From positions 140,103,816 through 140,123,928 of the forward strand of contig CM044496.1 of the NCBI GenBank assembly GCA_024364805.1: a stretch of DNA of 20,113 bases, written 5' to 3'. The DNA comes from Euprymna scolopes (Eukaryota; Mollusca; Cephalopoda; Sepiida; Sepiolidae). The notes under the pieces are model-generated. The model saw only the letters and a program-made list of their open reading frames with translations. It was not told the origin of the DNA and did not search any database. Every line of letters starts with the position of its first letter. The first letter of the stretch is position 1. Position numbers and translations under genes: made by a program. Below are positions 1 through 7,400 of this stretch, piece after piece.

Positions 1-520
1 TTAAGAGTCAATGATCGTGAAGGCTTATTTAAGAGTCAATTATTATGAAGACGTATTTAGGAGTCAATGATTGTGAAGACTTATTTAAGAGTCAATGATA
101 ATGACAACCTATTGAAGAGTCAATGATTATGAAGACCCATTTAAGAGTCAATGATTATGAAGACTTATTTAATAGTCAATAATTATGAATATTTATTTAA
201 TAGTCAATAATTATAAAGACTTATTTAATAGTCAATGATTATGAAGACCCATTTAAGAGTCAATGATTATGAAGACTTATTTAAGAGTTAATGATTATGA
301 AGACTTATTTATAAGTCAATGATTATGAAGACTTGTTTAATAGTTAATAATTATGAAGACTTATTTAATAGTCAATAATTATAAAAAACCTATTTAATAG
401 TCAATAATTATGAAGACTTATTTAATAGTCAATAATTATGAAGACTTATTTAATATTCAATGATTATGAAGACTTATTTAATATTCAATGATTATGAAGA
501 CTTATTTAATAGTCAATGAT
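1..520. repeat. 28-bp minisatellite, about 18.5 copies
   Basis: The GTCAAT core recurs at exact 28-base steps (positions 7, 35, 63, 91, 119 and on), with a unit close to AAGAGTCAATGATTATGAAG plus ACTTATTT. Units differ by a few substitutions: AAGAGTC versus AATAGTC forms, TGATTATG versus TAATTATG. The array begins at or before the window edge and ends in GTCAATGATGG near 520. The unit is not a multiple of three, so it is not a coding repeat. There are no unique spacers. The AATAGTC variants cluster at about 170-240 and 340-520, suggesting block-wise expansion. Confidence 0.95.
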
Positions 521-780
521 GGAAGTAGATTTCGGAAGCTGAGAATAATAGTCTAATTAATCAACATAACGCAGGAAAACTCTTAAGTTATTTGTCGTAT
601 AAGACTGGCATTAACAGAAAATAAAGGATAATTCATAGCGAGTAAAATATTTGTTTAAATAGAGTAATAACACGCACAGACAAACAAATCGAAATGCGAA
701 CTTTTCATTTTAACTTGCCGACATATTTTTCTTCTTTTTGGGAATGGCCAAATTCAATTAATTTCTTTCTTACCTATCTC
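521..780. other. AT-rich unique DNA, nothing recognised
   Basis: Between the minisatellite and the SINE-like box I see no coding frame of quality, no repeat and no structured element. Confidence 0.5.
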
Positions 781-782
781 TC

Positions 783-900
783 GATAGCTATATCAATAGG
801 AGATGCGACTGGAGTGCTAACTGTTTTGGTTTCGATTCGAGCCGATGACACCATGGTCATTGTTTTTAATTTTGAAATCGGTAATATATATTATCTACAA
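783..900 (+). mobile_element. possible tRNA-derived SINE fragment
   Basis: An A-box-like TAGCTATATCAATAGG lies at about 785-800, and a B-box-like GGTTTCGATTC (one base longer than the GGTTCGANTCC consensus) at 828-838; the spacing of about 42 bases is right for a tRNA promoter. The B box is followed by GAGCCGATGA. Almost the same string (GGTTTCGATTC then TAGCTGATGG) recurs at 20024-20044, so the two probably belong to one SINE family. There is no usable tRNA fold and no clear tail. It could be chance in AT-rich DNA. Confidence 0.3.
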
Positions 901-1201
901 TATAATATTCAATAAAAACGTCGTTCTGTGATTATACATATGAAATCTGCATGAGATCCTGATAAAAACTTTTCCTCTATGAACACGTTTCTATTGCATT
1001 GCTTCATTGTGGACTACAACATGTTTTTATTCAAATTCGATTGCAATAAATCTACTGATGAGTATATCTTCTGAATTCATCTAATTGTTTCTCATATTTA
1101 TTATTGTTCAACTGAAAATCAATTATTATTGTGACTTTATATTTGTTTCAATGTAATTTGCAGGACAAAATCTTAAAACGCGACTGTAATTTTGTTCTAT
1201 A
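901..1201. other. AT-rich unique DNA, nothing recognised
   Basis: No gene, repeat or RNA signal that I can support. The end of this stretch is the insertion point of the Helitron that follows: the T next to its CTAG end is present in the flank when read on the minus strand. Confidence 0.5.
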
Positions 1202-1607
1202 CTAGCATAGGCGCCTGACGTTGCCCGGGTGTTTAGAGGTGTATGTTGAGCAAAAAAAAAGCGGTCAATTTTTTAACTTTGACCCCTATTATGATCTCTA
1301 AAAAATTATTGCTTTGAGCTCAAATAAAGTTATTAAGTTAGAGCCATGTCCAAGGAACCTATATCTAAAATTTCAAGTGTGTAGACCCAAAATTGTCGGA
1401 GGATTTTGGTAGATATCTCAAAGGTCAAATCGTTGAACTTTGACCCGTTAATCGCCAAATTTCTGGCCAAAAACCGATCACAAAGATTTTCCCAAATTTC
1501 AGTACCCTGTATATAAAATTTCGAGTCTGTAGACTAAAAATTGACAGAGTTATTACGTAGGGAAATGTACACAGACAAACACAGACAGAAACTTTCACTT
1601 TTATAGA
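1202..1607 (-). mobile_element. short non-autonomous Helitron (copy 1), both ends visible
   Basis: Read on the minus strand it starts with TCTATAAAAGTGAAAG (from 1607 downward), preceded by A, then a TCTGTCTGTG-rich stretch. It ends with the hairpin-type CCCGGGCAACGTCAGG, 8 bases, then CTAG (1205-1202), followed by T. A|TC at the start, a GC-rich hairpin close to the 3' end, CTAG|T at the end and no target duplication are the Helitron signature. At about 406 bp with no ORF for a Rep-helicase, it must rely on a helper in trans. Two bases of the hairpin are decayed relative to copy 2. The body contains repeated GGTCAAAG(T)-type words. Its 5' end lies 2 bp from the 3' end of copy 2. Confidence 0.7.
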
Positions 1608-1609
1608 TA

Positions 1610-1790
1610 CTAGCATTTCAGCCCGGCGTTGCCCGGGTGTTTGGATGTGTATGTTGAGCAAAAAAAAGTGGCAGTAGGAAGGCAGGCTCGAACCCGTACC
1701 GCAAAGGAGGAAAAGAACGGGGTAAAACCTAATGTTTATGCTGTTACGACCACCGCCAATCAGTAAGCGACATTTTTAAAAATTAAGGCT
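1610..1790 (-). mobile_element. Helitron 3' part (copy 2) with a tRNA-like segment
   Basis: On the minus strand the element ends CCCGGGCAACGCCGGG, 8 bases, CTAG (1613-1610), then T. The hairpin is perfect: CCCGG pairs with CCGGG round GCAACG. Just inside the terminus lies a tRNA-promoter-like module: B box GGGTTCGAGCC at 1695-1685 and an A-box-like TGGCGGTGGTCGTAAC at 1758-1743, about 63 bases apart as in tRNAs with a long variable arm. The 5' end is not evident; homology with the other copies fades near 1790. The last 60 bases match copy 1 closely, but copy 1 lacks the tRNA-like part. Confidence 0.65.
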
Positions 1791-1958
1791 AGACAATCTA
1801 AAGGAGAGGATAAATTTAAAAAATATCAGCGAAAAAAGTGACCCCCCTGTAGAAAAGTGCCTAGTTGAAGGGGAAGATATAAATGTTTTTAGCCAATTTT
1901 TCGATATTTATCGTATGAAAGGTCGAACCTTAAAACAATACTGATCTTGATAAAATCC
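1791..1958. other. unassigned AT-rich DNA
   Basis: May be the inner part of Helitron copy 2, but I cannot see its 5' terminus. No gene is supported. Confidence 0.4.
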
Positions 1959-1960
1959 AT

Positions 1961-2128
1961 TTATTGGCTAAGATGGTAAGGATTCGCAAATATGGAGAGC
2001 ATTTATTGGCTAAGATGGTAAGGATTCGCAAATGTGGAGAGCATTTATTGGCTAAGATGGTAAGGATTCGTAAATATGGAGAGCATTTATTGGCTAAGAT
2101 GGTAAGGATTCGCAAATGTGGAGAGCAT
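1961..2128. repeat. 42-bp tandem repeat, 4 copies, alternating order
   Basis: TTATTGGCTAAGATGG starts at 1961, 2003, 2045 and 2087, exact 42-base steps. Copies alternate between CAAATATGG/TAAATATGG and CAAATGTGG, so the array is two 84-bp dimers. The unit equals 14 codons, and the minus strand is open through it, inside a 90-codon frame (2202-1930) that reads ANKCSPHLRILTIL / ANKCSPYLRILTIL. The flanking residues of that frame look like no known protein. I treat the frame as a by-product of the unit length, not a gene. Confidence 0.9.
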
Positions 2129-2838
2129 TCATCGGTAAAATAAATCAGAATGGAACATTTTTTATTCTCATTGTTAATAACACGCGTTTCAGAGAAATTC
2201 ATGCAAAACCACTTGCCAACATCTACAATTTCATCTTATAGATTATATTATTGTTAGCATACGTAATAGAACAGATGTTCTCATTACAAAGCTCTGCTCA
2301 ATTCACCGACGATTATCGAACAAAGCATCTTGTTACTGTATATTGAGAATCGAACTGTGACGTAGGAATTGAAATATATCTGAGACTCCAAACTTCAACG
2401 TGGACTTGCTGCGAGATTCCAAAACGACTTCAGCTGCAAAAATATTTTCTTCAGCCAACATCTCGCCTGTGCTGCAGAGCAATGGTGAAAAGTGGAGTTC
2501 GCCATTTTAGACGCATGCAATAAATCGATTTGCGTGAATACATGTAAGAATCAAGTTTAACGAAAAAAACAATAATCGAGCAAACAAAAAATCACTCGCT
2601 TCACGATTCGAACTCAGAAACCATAATACAAAAGTACAAGCTTTCAGAATCAATAAGACTAACTTATGCACGAACACATCTGAAGAAAAACTACTTCATG
2701 TTAATGAAAACGACACGAGGAATTTATTTAATTCAACTAGAATTCTCTATGATCCCAGAACACGGAGAAACTCTTTATCAAAATGTGAATGGTTGTTGAA
2801 TTTACGAACGTGAAAAATACTAAGATAATCTTTTAAAT
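2129..2838. other. unique AT-rich DNA upstream of the LINE
   Basis: No ORF, RNA gene or repeat that I can support. A single GATTCGAACTC word near 2605 resembles a Pol III B box but has no matching A box at a tRNA distance. Confidence 0.45.
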
Positions 2839-2852
2839 TAACGTGCAGTAGG
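2839..2852. repeat. left copy of 14-bp direct repeat flanking LINE copy 1
   Basis: TAACGTGCAGTAGG, identical to 4983-4996. The LINE copy starts directly after it. Length and perfect identity fit a target-site duplication, but the right copy lies 314 bp past the A tail, which a simple LINE insertion does not explain. Confidence 0.55.
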
Positions 2853-4668
2853 TTTGGTTTGGTTGGTTTTGTTTTACGGCATATCCCCCACTAACCAACA
2901 ATCACGAGGTTGTCACCTCAGCAACCGACAAGGCTAACATGCTTGCCAGTCGGTTTGCCTCAAACTCCACACTGGACCCTTCCAACCACCCCCTACCTGA
3001 CTTTCCTATGCGGACAGACGCCACACTTGACGATCTGAAAACCACCCCTGCTCAGGTGCATGCTATCATAAAAAACCTTGACACCTCAAAAGCATGTGGA
3101 CCCGATCTTATCCCAGCTGTGCTATTAAAAAAGTGCTCAGCCGAAGTAGCTCCAGTTCTCTCCAAACTCTACAACAAATGTCTTAATGAAGCTTGCTTTC
3201 CGGGCTGTTGGAAAACTGCTTCTGTTGTACCAGTATTCAAGAATTCTGGCGAAAGGACAGACCCATCAAATTATCGCCCCATTAGCCTCCTCCCACTTTT
3301 TGCCAAAATATTTGAGACCATAATTAACCATGCTCTAGTCCATCATCTTACAGATGCTAAACTACTTACTGACAAACAATATGGATTTAGACAAGCCCGT
3401 TCCACAGCAGACATCCTCACCGTGATCTCTGAACGTATATACCAATCACTGGACAAAGCGGGGGAAGGCAGAGCGGTAGCTCTAGATATATCTAAGGCTT
3501 TTGACAGGGTATGGCATGAGGGTCTCCTCAGTAAAATCAGATCATACGGTATCACTGGTAGAATACTTAACATAATTAAATCCTTCTTAGATAAGAGAAA
3601 AATCCAGGTAGTCCTCGACGGTCGCACATCTAAACAATATGATATAAATGCGGGAGTGCCCCAGGGTTCTATCCTTGGACCTCTATTGTTCCTGATATTC
3701 ATAAATGACCTCCCCGACAACATTGCCTCTGAGATGGGTATATATGTTGATGACACTACACTCTATAGCAGACACGACAGGAAGACGAATGAACACATTT
3801 CTAAAGAAATGGCAGAAACACTAGAGGAAGACCTCCAATCTGTAGTGGAATGGGGACAAAAGTGGTTGGTCGCGTTCAATGCTGCCAAGACTAAACTAGT
3901 TTCATTCAATAATTACAAGAAACCCTCTCTACCACCAATAGCAATGGCCAACGACTCTTTATCTGAGAGTCCATCTTTCAAACTCCTTGGCCTAACGTTC
4001 ACAGGAAACATGAGTTGGAACAATTACATTGAAGGCATTGCCAGGGCCGCTGCAAGAAAGGTAGGCTCTCTCTACCGTGCTAGAAAACTACTAACACCCG
4101 AAAGTATCCTGTACCTCTATAAGGCCACCATTCGCCCATGTATGGAGTATTGCTGCCACATCTGGGCTGGTGCATCTGCTACTAGTCTCTCGCTCCTTGA
4201 CAAGGTTCAAAAGAGAGTCGCAAATCTGATAGGCCCTGAACTGGCATCTAAGCTTCAGCCTCTGTCCCATCGACGAAATGTTGCATCCCTCTGCCTGTTC
4301 TACAAGTATTTTAGTGGTGAATGCTCTGATGAACTGCAATCACTTGTGCCCCCACGACGTGAGCACCCTCGACAAACCCGACAGGCTACTAGATCCCACC
4401 CCCACACTGTAGAGGTCCCTAGATGTAAAAGATCTTTTTACTCCAATAGTTTCTTCCCCAGAACCGCAAGACTCTGGAATTCCATTGCAGGTCCCTGCTT
4501 CCCCAACAGTACTGACGTGCAGAAGTTCAAGTGTAACGTGAACCGACACCTTGCTGCCCAAATCCCTACATAGTACCCCAGTAGTTTTTGCCCCTGATAG
4601 TAGCCCCCTACACCAAAGTGGCAATTTGCCTTGTTTGGGGTGAAAATGTAATAAAAAAAAAAAAAAAA
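2853..4668 (+). mobile_element. Jockey/CR1-like LINE copy 1, 5'-truncated, with intact RT frame and A16 tail
   Basis: A non-LTR retrotransposon copy made of the reverse transcriptase half of ORF2, a short 3' UTR and an A16 tail (4653-4668). The apurinic endonuclease expected upstream in this clade is absent, so the copy is 5'-truncated, as is usual after target-primed reverse transcription. The frame is open upstream of the first Met back to a TAG at 2849-2851, and the translation there (from about 2882, LTNNHEVVTSATDKAN) looks like genuine linker sequence, so truncation lies near 2853-2882. The uninterrupted frame and clean tail suggest a young insertion. The 3' UTR has a GGCAATTTGCC stem at 4620-4630, followed by TTG, before the tail. 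Sequence 4669-4982 follows the tail; a 14-bp direct repeat brackets the LINE together with it. Confidence 0.9.
2939..4573 (+). CDS. LINE reverse transcriptase (partial ORF2, 544 codons from the first Met)
   Basis: RNA-dependent DNA polymerase that would copy LINE RNA at a nicked target site in the nucleus. Visible parts: N-terminal RT motif KACGPDLIP (51-59), RPISLLP (113-119), palm motif A ALDISKAFDRVW (181-192) with catalytic D183, motif B GVPQGSILGPLL (239-250), motif C YVDD (269-272; relatives usually have FADD or YADD), motif D region with KTKL (317-320), motif E region FKLLGLTF (347-354). The thumb and C-terminal part carry MEYCCHIWAG (402-411), QPLSHRRNVASL (440-451) and FPRTARLWNS (506-515), typical of Jockey/CR1-like LINEs. 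The Met at 2939 is only the first ATG after truncation; coding homology starts upstream. There is no endonuclease domain, so this copy cannot be autonomous. Antisense frames over it are shadows. Confidence 0.92.
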   Translation: MLASRFASNSTLDPSNHPLPDFPMRTDATLDDLKTTPAQVHAIIKNLDTSKACGPDLIPAVLLKKCSAEVAPVLSKLYNKCLNEACFPGCWKTASVVPVFKNSGERTDPSNYRPISLLPLFAKIFETIINHALVHHLTDAKLLTDKQYGFRQARSTADILTVISERIYQSLDKAGEGRAVALDISKAFDRVWHEGLLSKIRSYGITGRILNIIKSFLDKRKIQVVLDGRTSKQYDINAGVPQGSILGPLLFLIFINDLPDNIASEMGIYVDDTTLYSRHDRKTNEHISKEMAETLEEDLQSVVEWGQKWLVAFNAAKTKLVSFNNYKKPSLPPIAMANDSLSESPSFKLLGLTFTGNMSWNNYIEGIARAAARKVGSLYRARKLLTPESILYLYKATIRPCMEYCCHIWAGASATSLSLLDKVQKRVANLIGPELASKLQPLSHRRNVASLCLFYKYFSGECSDELQSLVPPRREHPRQTRQATRSHPHTVEVPRCKRSFYSNSFFPRTARLWNSIAGPCFPNSTDVQKFKCNVNRHLAAQIPT

Positions 4669-4982
4669 TATCAACCCTTTTCGGGTTATTTAATGCCGAA
4701 TCCAAAGATTTTGAAGAAATTTTTTTTAATAGAATATATTTGTTGTTTTCACGTCGGTTTCTATTTAAACCATAGTTGGGACCCTAACAGGTACTACCAC
4801 TCCGGGTCAGAGTGAACCTGGGAGCAATGGTAATTAAAGGGTGGCTCCACACTCCCCAAAGACCACAAGCTGGGGCCTCACCACTGGATATAGTTTAAGG
4901 TCATATCCAGGACCCCTATTGAGGGACTTTTACCTTCTGCAGGGGGACAGTCAGCGTATTCTAATGCCCCACCGACAGGGCC
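4669..4982. other. 314-bp segment between the LINE A-tail and a 14-bp direct repeat
   Basis: It is more GC-rich than its surroundings in its second half (GGGACCCTAACAGG..., GGGTGGCTCC, CACCGACAGGG). It holds no frame with recognisable protein. It stops where TAACGTGCAGTAGG (4983-4996) repeats the same 14 bases seen just before the LINE (2839-2852). It may be a 3' transduced flank, the rest of an older element into which the LINE inserted, or simple target DNA. Confidence 0.4.
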
Positions 4983-4996
4983 TAACGTGCAGTAGG
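4983..4996. repeat. right copy of 14-bp direct repeat
   Basis: TAACGTGCAGTAGG, identical to 2839-2852. See the left copy for the interpretation. Confidence 0.55.
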
Positions 4997-5509
4997 AGAC
5001 GACAATATGATACATCAAATTCTACAATGAAACGTGAACAATTCGTTTTGAAAAAGTCGGGATAGCCGTGCTTGCTTTGGTAATAAGTCATCCATTCTGA
5101 AATCTATAGACAGGATAAACCAACTGTTTATTCAGAGTTGCATCAAGTTTTTGTCAACATATTGTTAATGGATTAAATATAAACTGATTTAACTATAAGG
5201 GTGTTCAAGAAAAGAGGAGAAAAACTGGAAATTATAAAAGTCTTACACGACTATTTATAATCAAGAAAAATATTGGCTCGTTTCATCACAAAGAGACGAA
5301 CATCTCTCGCGTAATCTTATTTAGTCGAGCTAAAATGAGGCTTTCGGCCGATTTGTAGAATCAGTGATATGGGATTCAGTCTAAGGCAGCTTCGAAGGAA
5401 AATGCCGATAGCAGCAGCAGCAGTAGCTTCTCTATACGGAGAATCCGTGAGCGTTTTTAACAAGTTTATCAAAACCGATGGCCCAGAGAAGTACATAAAA
5501 ATGATAACC
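4997..5509. other. unique DNA, nothing recognised
   Basis: No supported gene. A short GCAGCAGCAGCAG run lies at about 5411-5423. Confidence 0.45.
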
Positions 5510-5935
5510 TTTTTTTTTACATAGGCGTCACCACTTATCAAGGCAAATAGGCCACTCAAGGATAAGGGTTAAAGAGTGTACAGTAGTCAAAAGGACAATA
5601 TAGTAATCGATAGTAATGGAAGTTCGGTAAATTTGTTAACTTAAGTGGAACGGCTCATCAGAAACTTGTTCACGTTCCGCAGGCGTGCAGTTCTAAGAAA
5701 GAAGCTTTGATCATGGAATATATTTTTAGGTTTAGGCACAGATAAAGAGTGGGGGGAATTATTGATAGTGTTTTCAGCTAGTCGAGTGTTTCTTGTGAAA
5801 GTTTGGCGAGGGGGGACCATAGATTGAAGCTCAGTCGAATACTTTCCATGAAAATAACGATAAATCAGAGACAAACTCGCAACATCTCTTCTGTGAGATA
5901 GAGGTTGACAACGATAGAAATCACAAATAGTAAGT
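5510..5935 (-). mobile_element. LINE copy 2, 3' end only, minus strand (second 3'-UTR subfamily)
   Basis: On the minus strand the end of the RT frame reads QPLSHRRDVASLSLIYRYF and SLVPPRQ-like SMVPPRQTFTRN, then HDQSFFLRTARLRN, closely matching the C-terminus of the copies at 2.9-4.6 kb and 18.0-18.6 kb. The frame then jumps straight to VNKFLMSRST and a stop at 5641. By comparison with the 18-kb copy, about 19 codons (the WNSLP...FKSN stretch) are deleted in frame. The 3' UTR has GGCCTATTTGCC followed by TTGATAAGTGG, then the A tail, seen as T at 5510-5518. Upstream homology fades near 5935. It is a dead, strongly 5'-truncated copy. Confidence 0.85.
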
Positions 5936-6011
5936 CTACGGATTCATTAAAAGTAAAAATCCGCGCTTTCACTGACCTTGTTTTCAGTCCTTATTGTGGT
6001 CATTCTAATTG

Positions 6012-6242
6012 ATGGCTATCTTCCCATTTGCACATCCACATACTTTAGAGTTGATGCGAAGTCTTATTTACTCTCTAATTGAGTTGCAATATGCAAATGA
6101 TAATACAGTTAGTGCTCTCGCTGGAGAATATTTACAAACAATAATTAATGCTTTTATCGATGCACCTTCCAAATTACGACCAAAAATCAACTTTCGAAAA
6201 GCTAAGGTGTTATTCAGGCAATTATTTTCGTATAATAAATGA
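6012..6242 (+). CDS. unrecognised 77-codon ORF, possible terminal exon of a host gene
   Basis: I do not recognise the product. The frame from ATG 6012 has balanced composition, unlike the low-complexity frames around it: IELQYANDNTVSALAGEYL, then AFIDAPSKLRPKINFRKA and LFRQLF, ending SYNK and TGA; it looks mainly helical. An AATAAA-like ATAAATGAATAAATG overlaps the stop region. A CTTGTTTTCAG acceptor-like site ends at 5987, but that exon would meet an in-frame TAA at 6006; a second acceptor-like site ends ACTTTAG at 6048 and would give an exon in the open frame. It could equally be chance or a fragment of an unknown element. Confidence 0.25.
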   Translation: MAIFPFAHPHTLELMRSLIYSLIELQYANDNTVSALAGEYLQTIINAFIDAPSKLRPKINFRKAKVLFRQLFSYNK

Positions 6243-6379
6243 ATAAATGCGTGTTTAACAAACCAAAAAGTTATTATTATTATTAATTATTATTACGCCT
6301 CAAAATAAGAGAAATTCACCTATTAGTCAGCTTAGTTTATATAACTGATGTCGTTTTACCGTTGTGATGTGTCGGTATA

Positions 6380-6381
<2 letters not shown>

Positions 6382-6435
<54 letters not shown>
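6382..6435. repeat. (TA)n microsatellite
   Basis: Uninterrupted alternating TA for about 53 bases in a plain AT-rich context. Confidence 0.97.
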
Positions 6436-6436
<1 letters not shown>

Positions 6437-7310
6437 GTGTTTTAACATTGTTTAGTTTCTTGAATGCACGTATGACGTTTAGTGTTCATGTGTGCAGATA
6501 TTTTAGAAATTGTGTATAAACAACTATGGACAATGACAATTTACACAAACAGTCTTTATCAACGACGGGGACACCAGTAAATGACACATACTTTTCTAAA
6601 CTTTAATTGTATCTGGATATAATCATTTATTCCCACGTGGATCTCTTCTCGGAGTTGGGCACACTTCGTGTAAGTCTGCATTCTGCTATTTCGCCCCTTT
6701 CACTTCCACGGGCGTCAAGTCCAAATTCTGGATCCTCTCTGTTCCCTAACGCATACTGAACTCTCATCCTTTCACTACCCCCCACAACGCATATATCAGT
6801 GTATATTTTTAATACTTTCTGCATTTTTTTACATCGTTCATTTCCGTATTACGTTTAAGTTATTTAAATGCAATTTTCTTATAAATAAATCTATTTTAAC
6901 CCTGTTGACAGTCATAAGAGCATTTTACAACGTATTGTTTTACTGTATACGTTTTCAGCGCTCCAATTTTTTTTTTTTGCGTTTACATTAAATTGAATTT
7001 CGCGTTTAAATTAAATTGAATTTAACTTTAAGTATTATGGTATCTTAGTATAGAAGTATCTGTTCAGTGCAAATTTTCCTATAATTATGGCAAACCACTT
7101 ATAATACAGTGGCTGTAATAAAAAAAACAATTATAAACAGAACGACTCATAGAAATCTATCTATATTCTTTTTTTCATTTTAATATACTTTCATAGAAAT
7201 GTTTCTGTTATGTCAAAAAAAGTATTTTCTTTACGTCACAAGTGTCACGCTCATGCATTAATTCCATAGCTAATATAACATACTGACCCAACAGGTCACG
7301 TGTAGTCTAG
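6436..7310. other. AT-rich DNA with a 23-bp tandem pair at 6979-7024
   Basis: GCGTTTACATTAAATTGAAT at 6979 is repeated as GCGTTTAAATTAAATTGAAT at 7002, a 23-base step with one substitution in these 20 bases. A 65-codon minus-strand frame at 6627-6824 has no recognisable product and I do not call it a gene. Nothing else is supported. Confidence 0.5.
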
Positions 7311-7342
<32 letters not shown>

Positions 7343-7400
7343 AACACACACACATATATATATGCATATATAAATACACACACACATATATATGTGTGTG
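7311..7400. repeat. compound (TA)n / (CA)n microsatellite
   Basis: A (TA)n run to about 7335, then mixed ACACACA, TATATATG and TGTGTGTG runs to about 7400. Confidence 0.9.

Noticed and set aside
1-520. CRISPR-like regular spacing of a 28-base repeat
   Set aside because: The repeats are directly adjacent with no unique spacers, and the context is an animal genome. It is a minisatellite.
1930-2202. 90-codon minus-strand frame with 14-residue repeats as a repeat-protein gene
   Set aside because: The unit is a multiple of three, so an open frame through it is expected. The flanks match no known protein and no promoter or splice signal supports it.
3343-3756. 137-codon minus-strand frame across the LINE RT
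   Set aside because: It is antisense to conserved RT motifs in the plus frame, so it is a shadow frame.
4340-4705. 121-codon minus-strand frame over the LINE 3' end
   Set aside because: It runs through the A tail (poly-Phe) and the antisense of the RT C-terminus; there is no independent support.
6627-6824. 65-codon minus-strand frame
   Set aside because: Arg/Glu-rich with no recognisable motif, no coding context and no repeats of it elsewhere.
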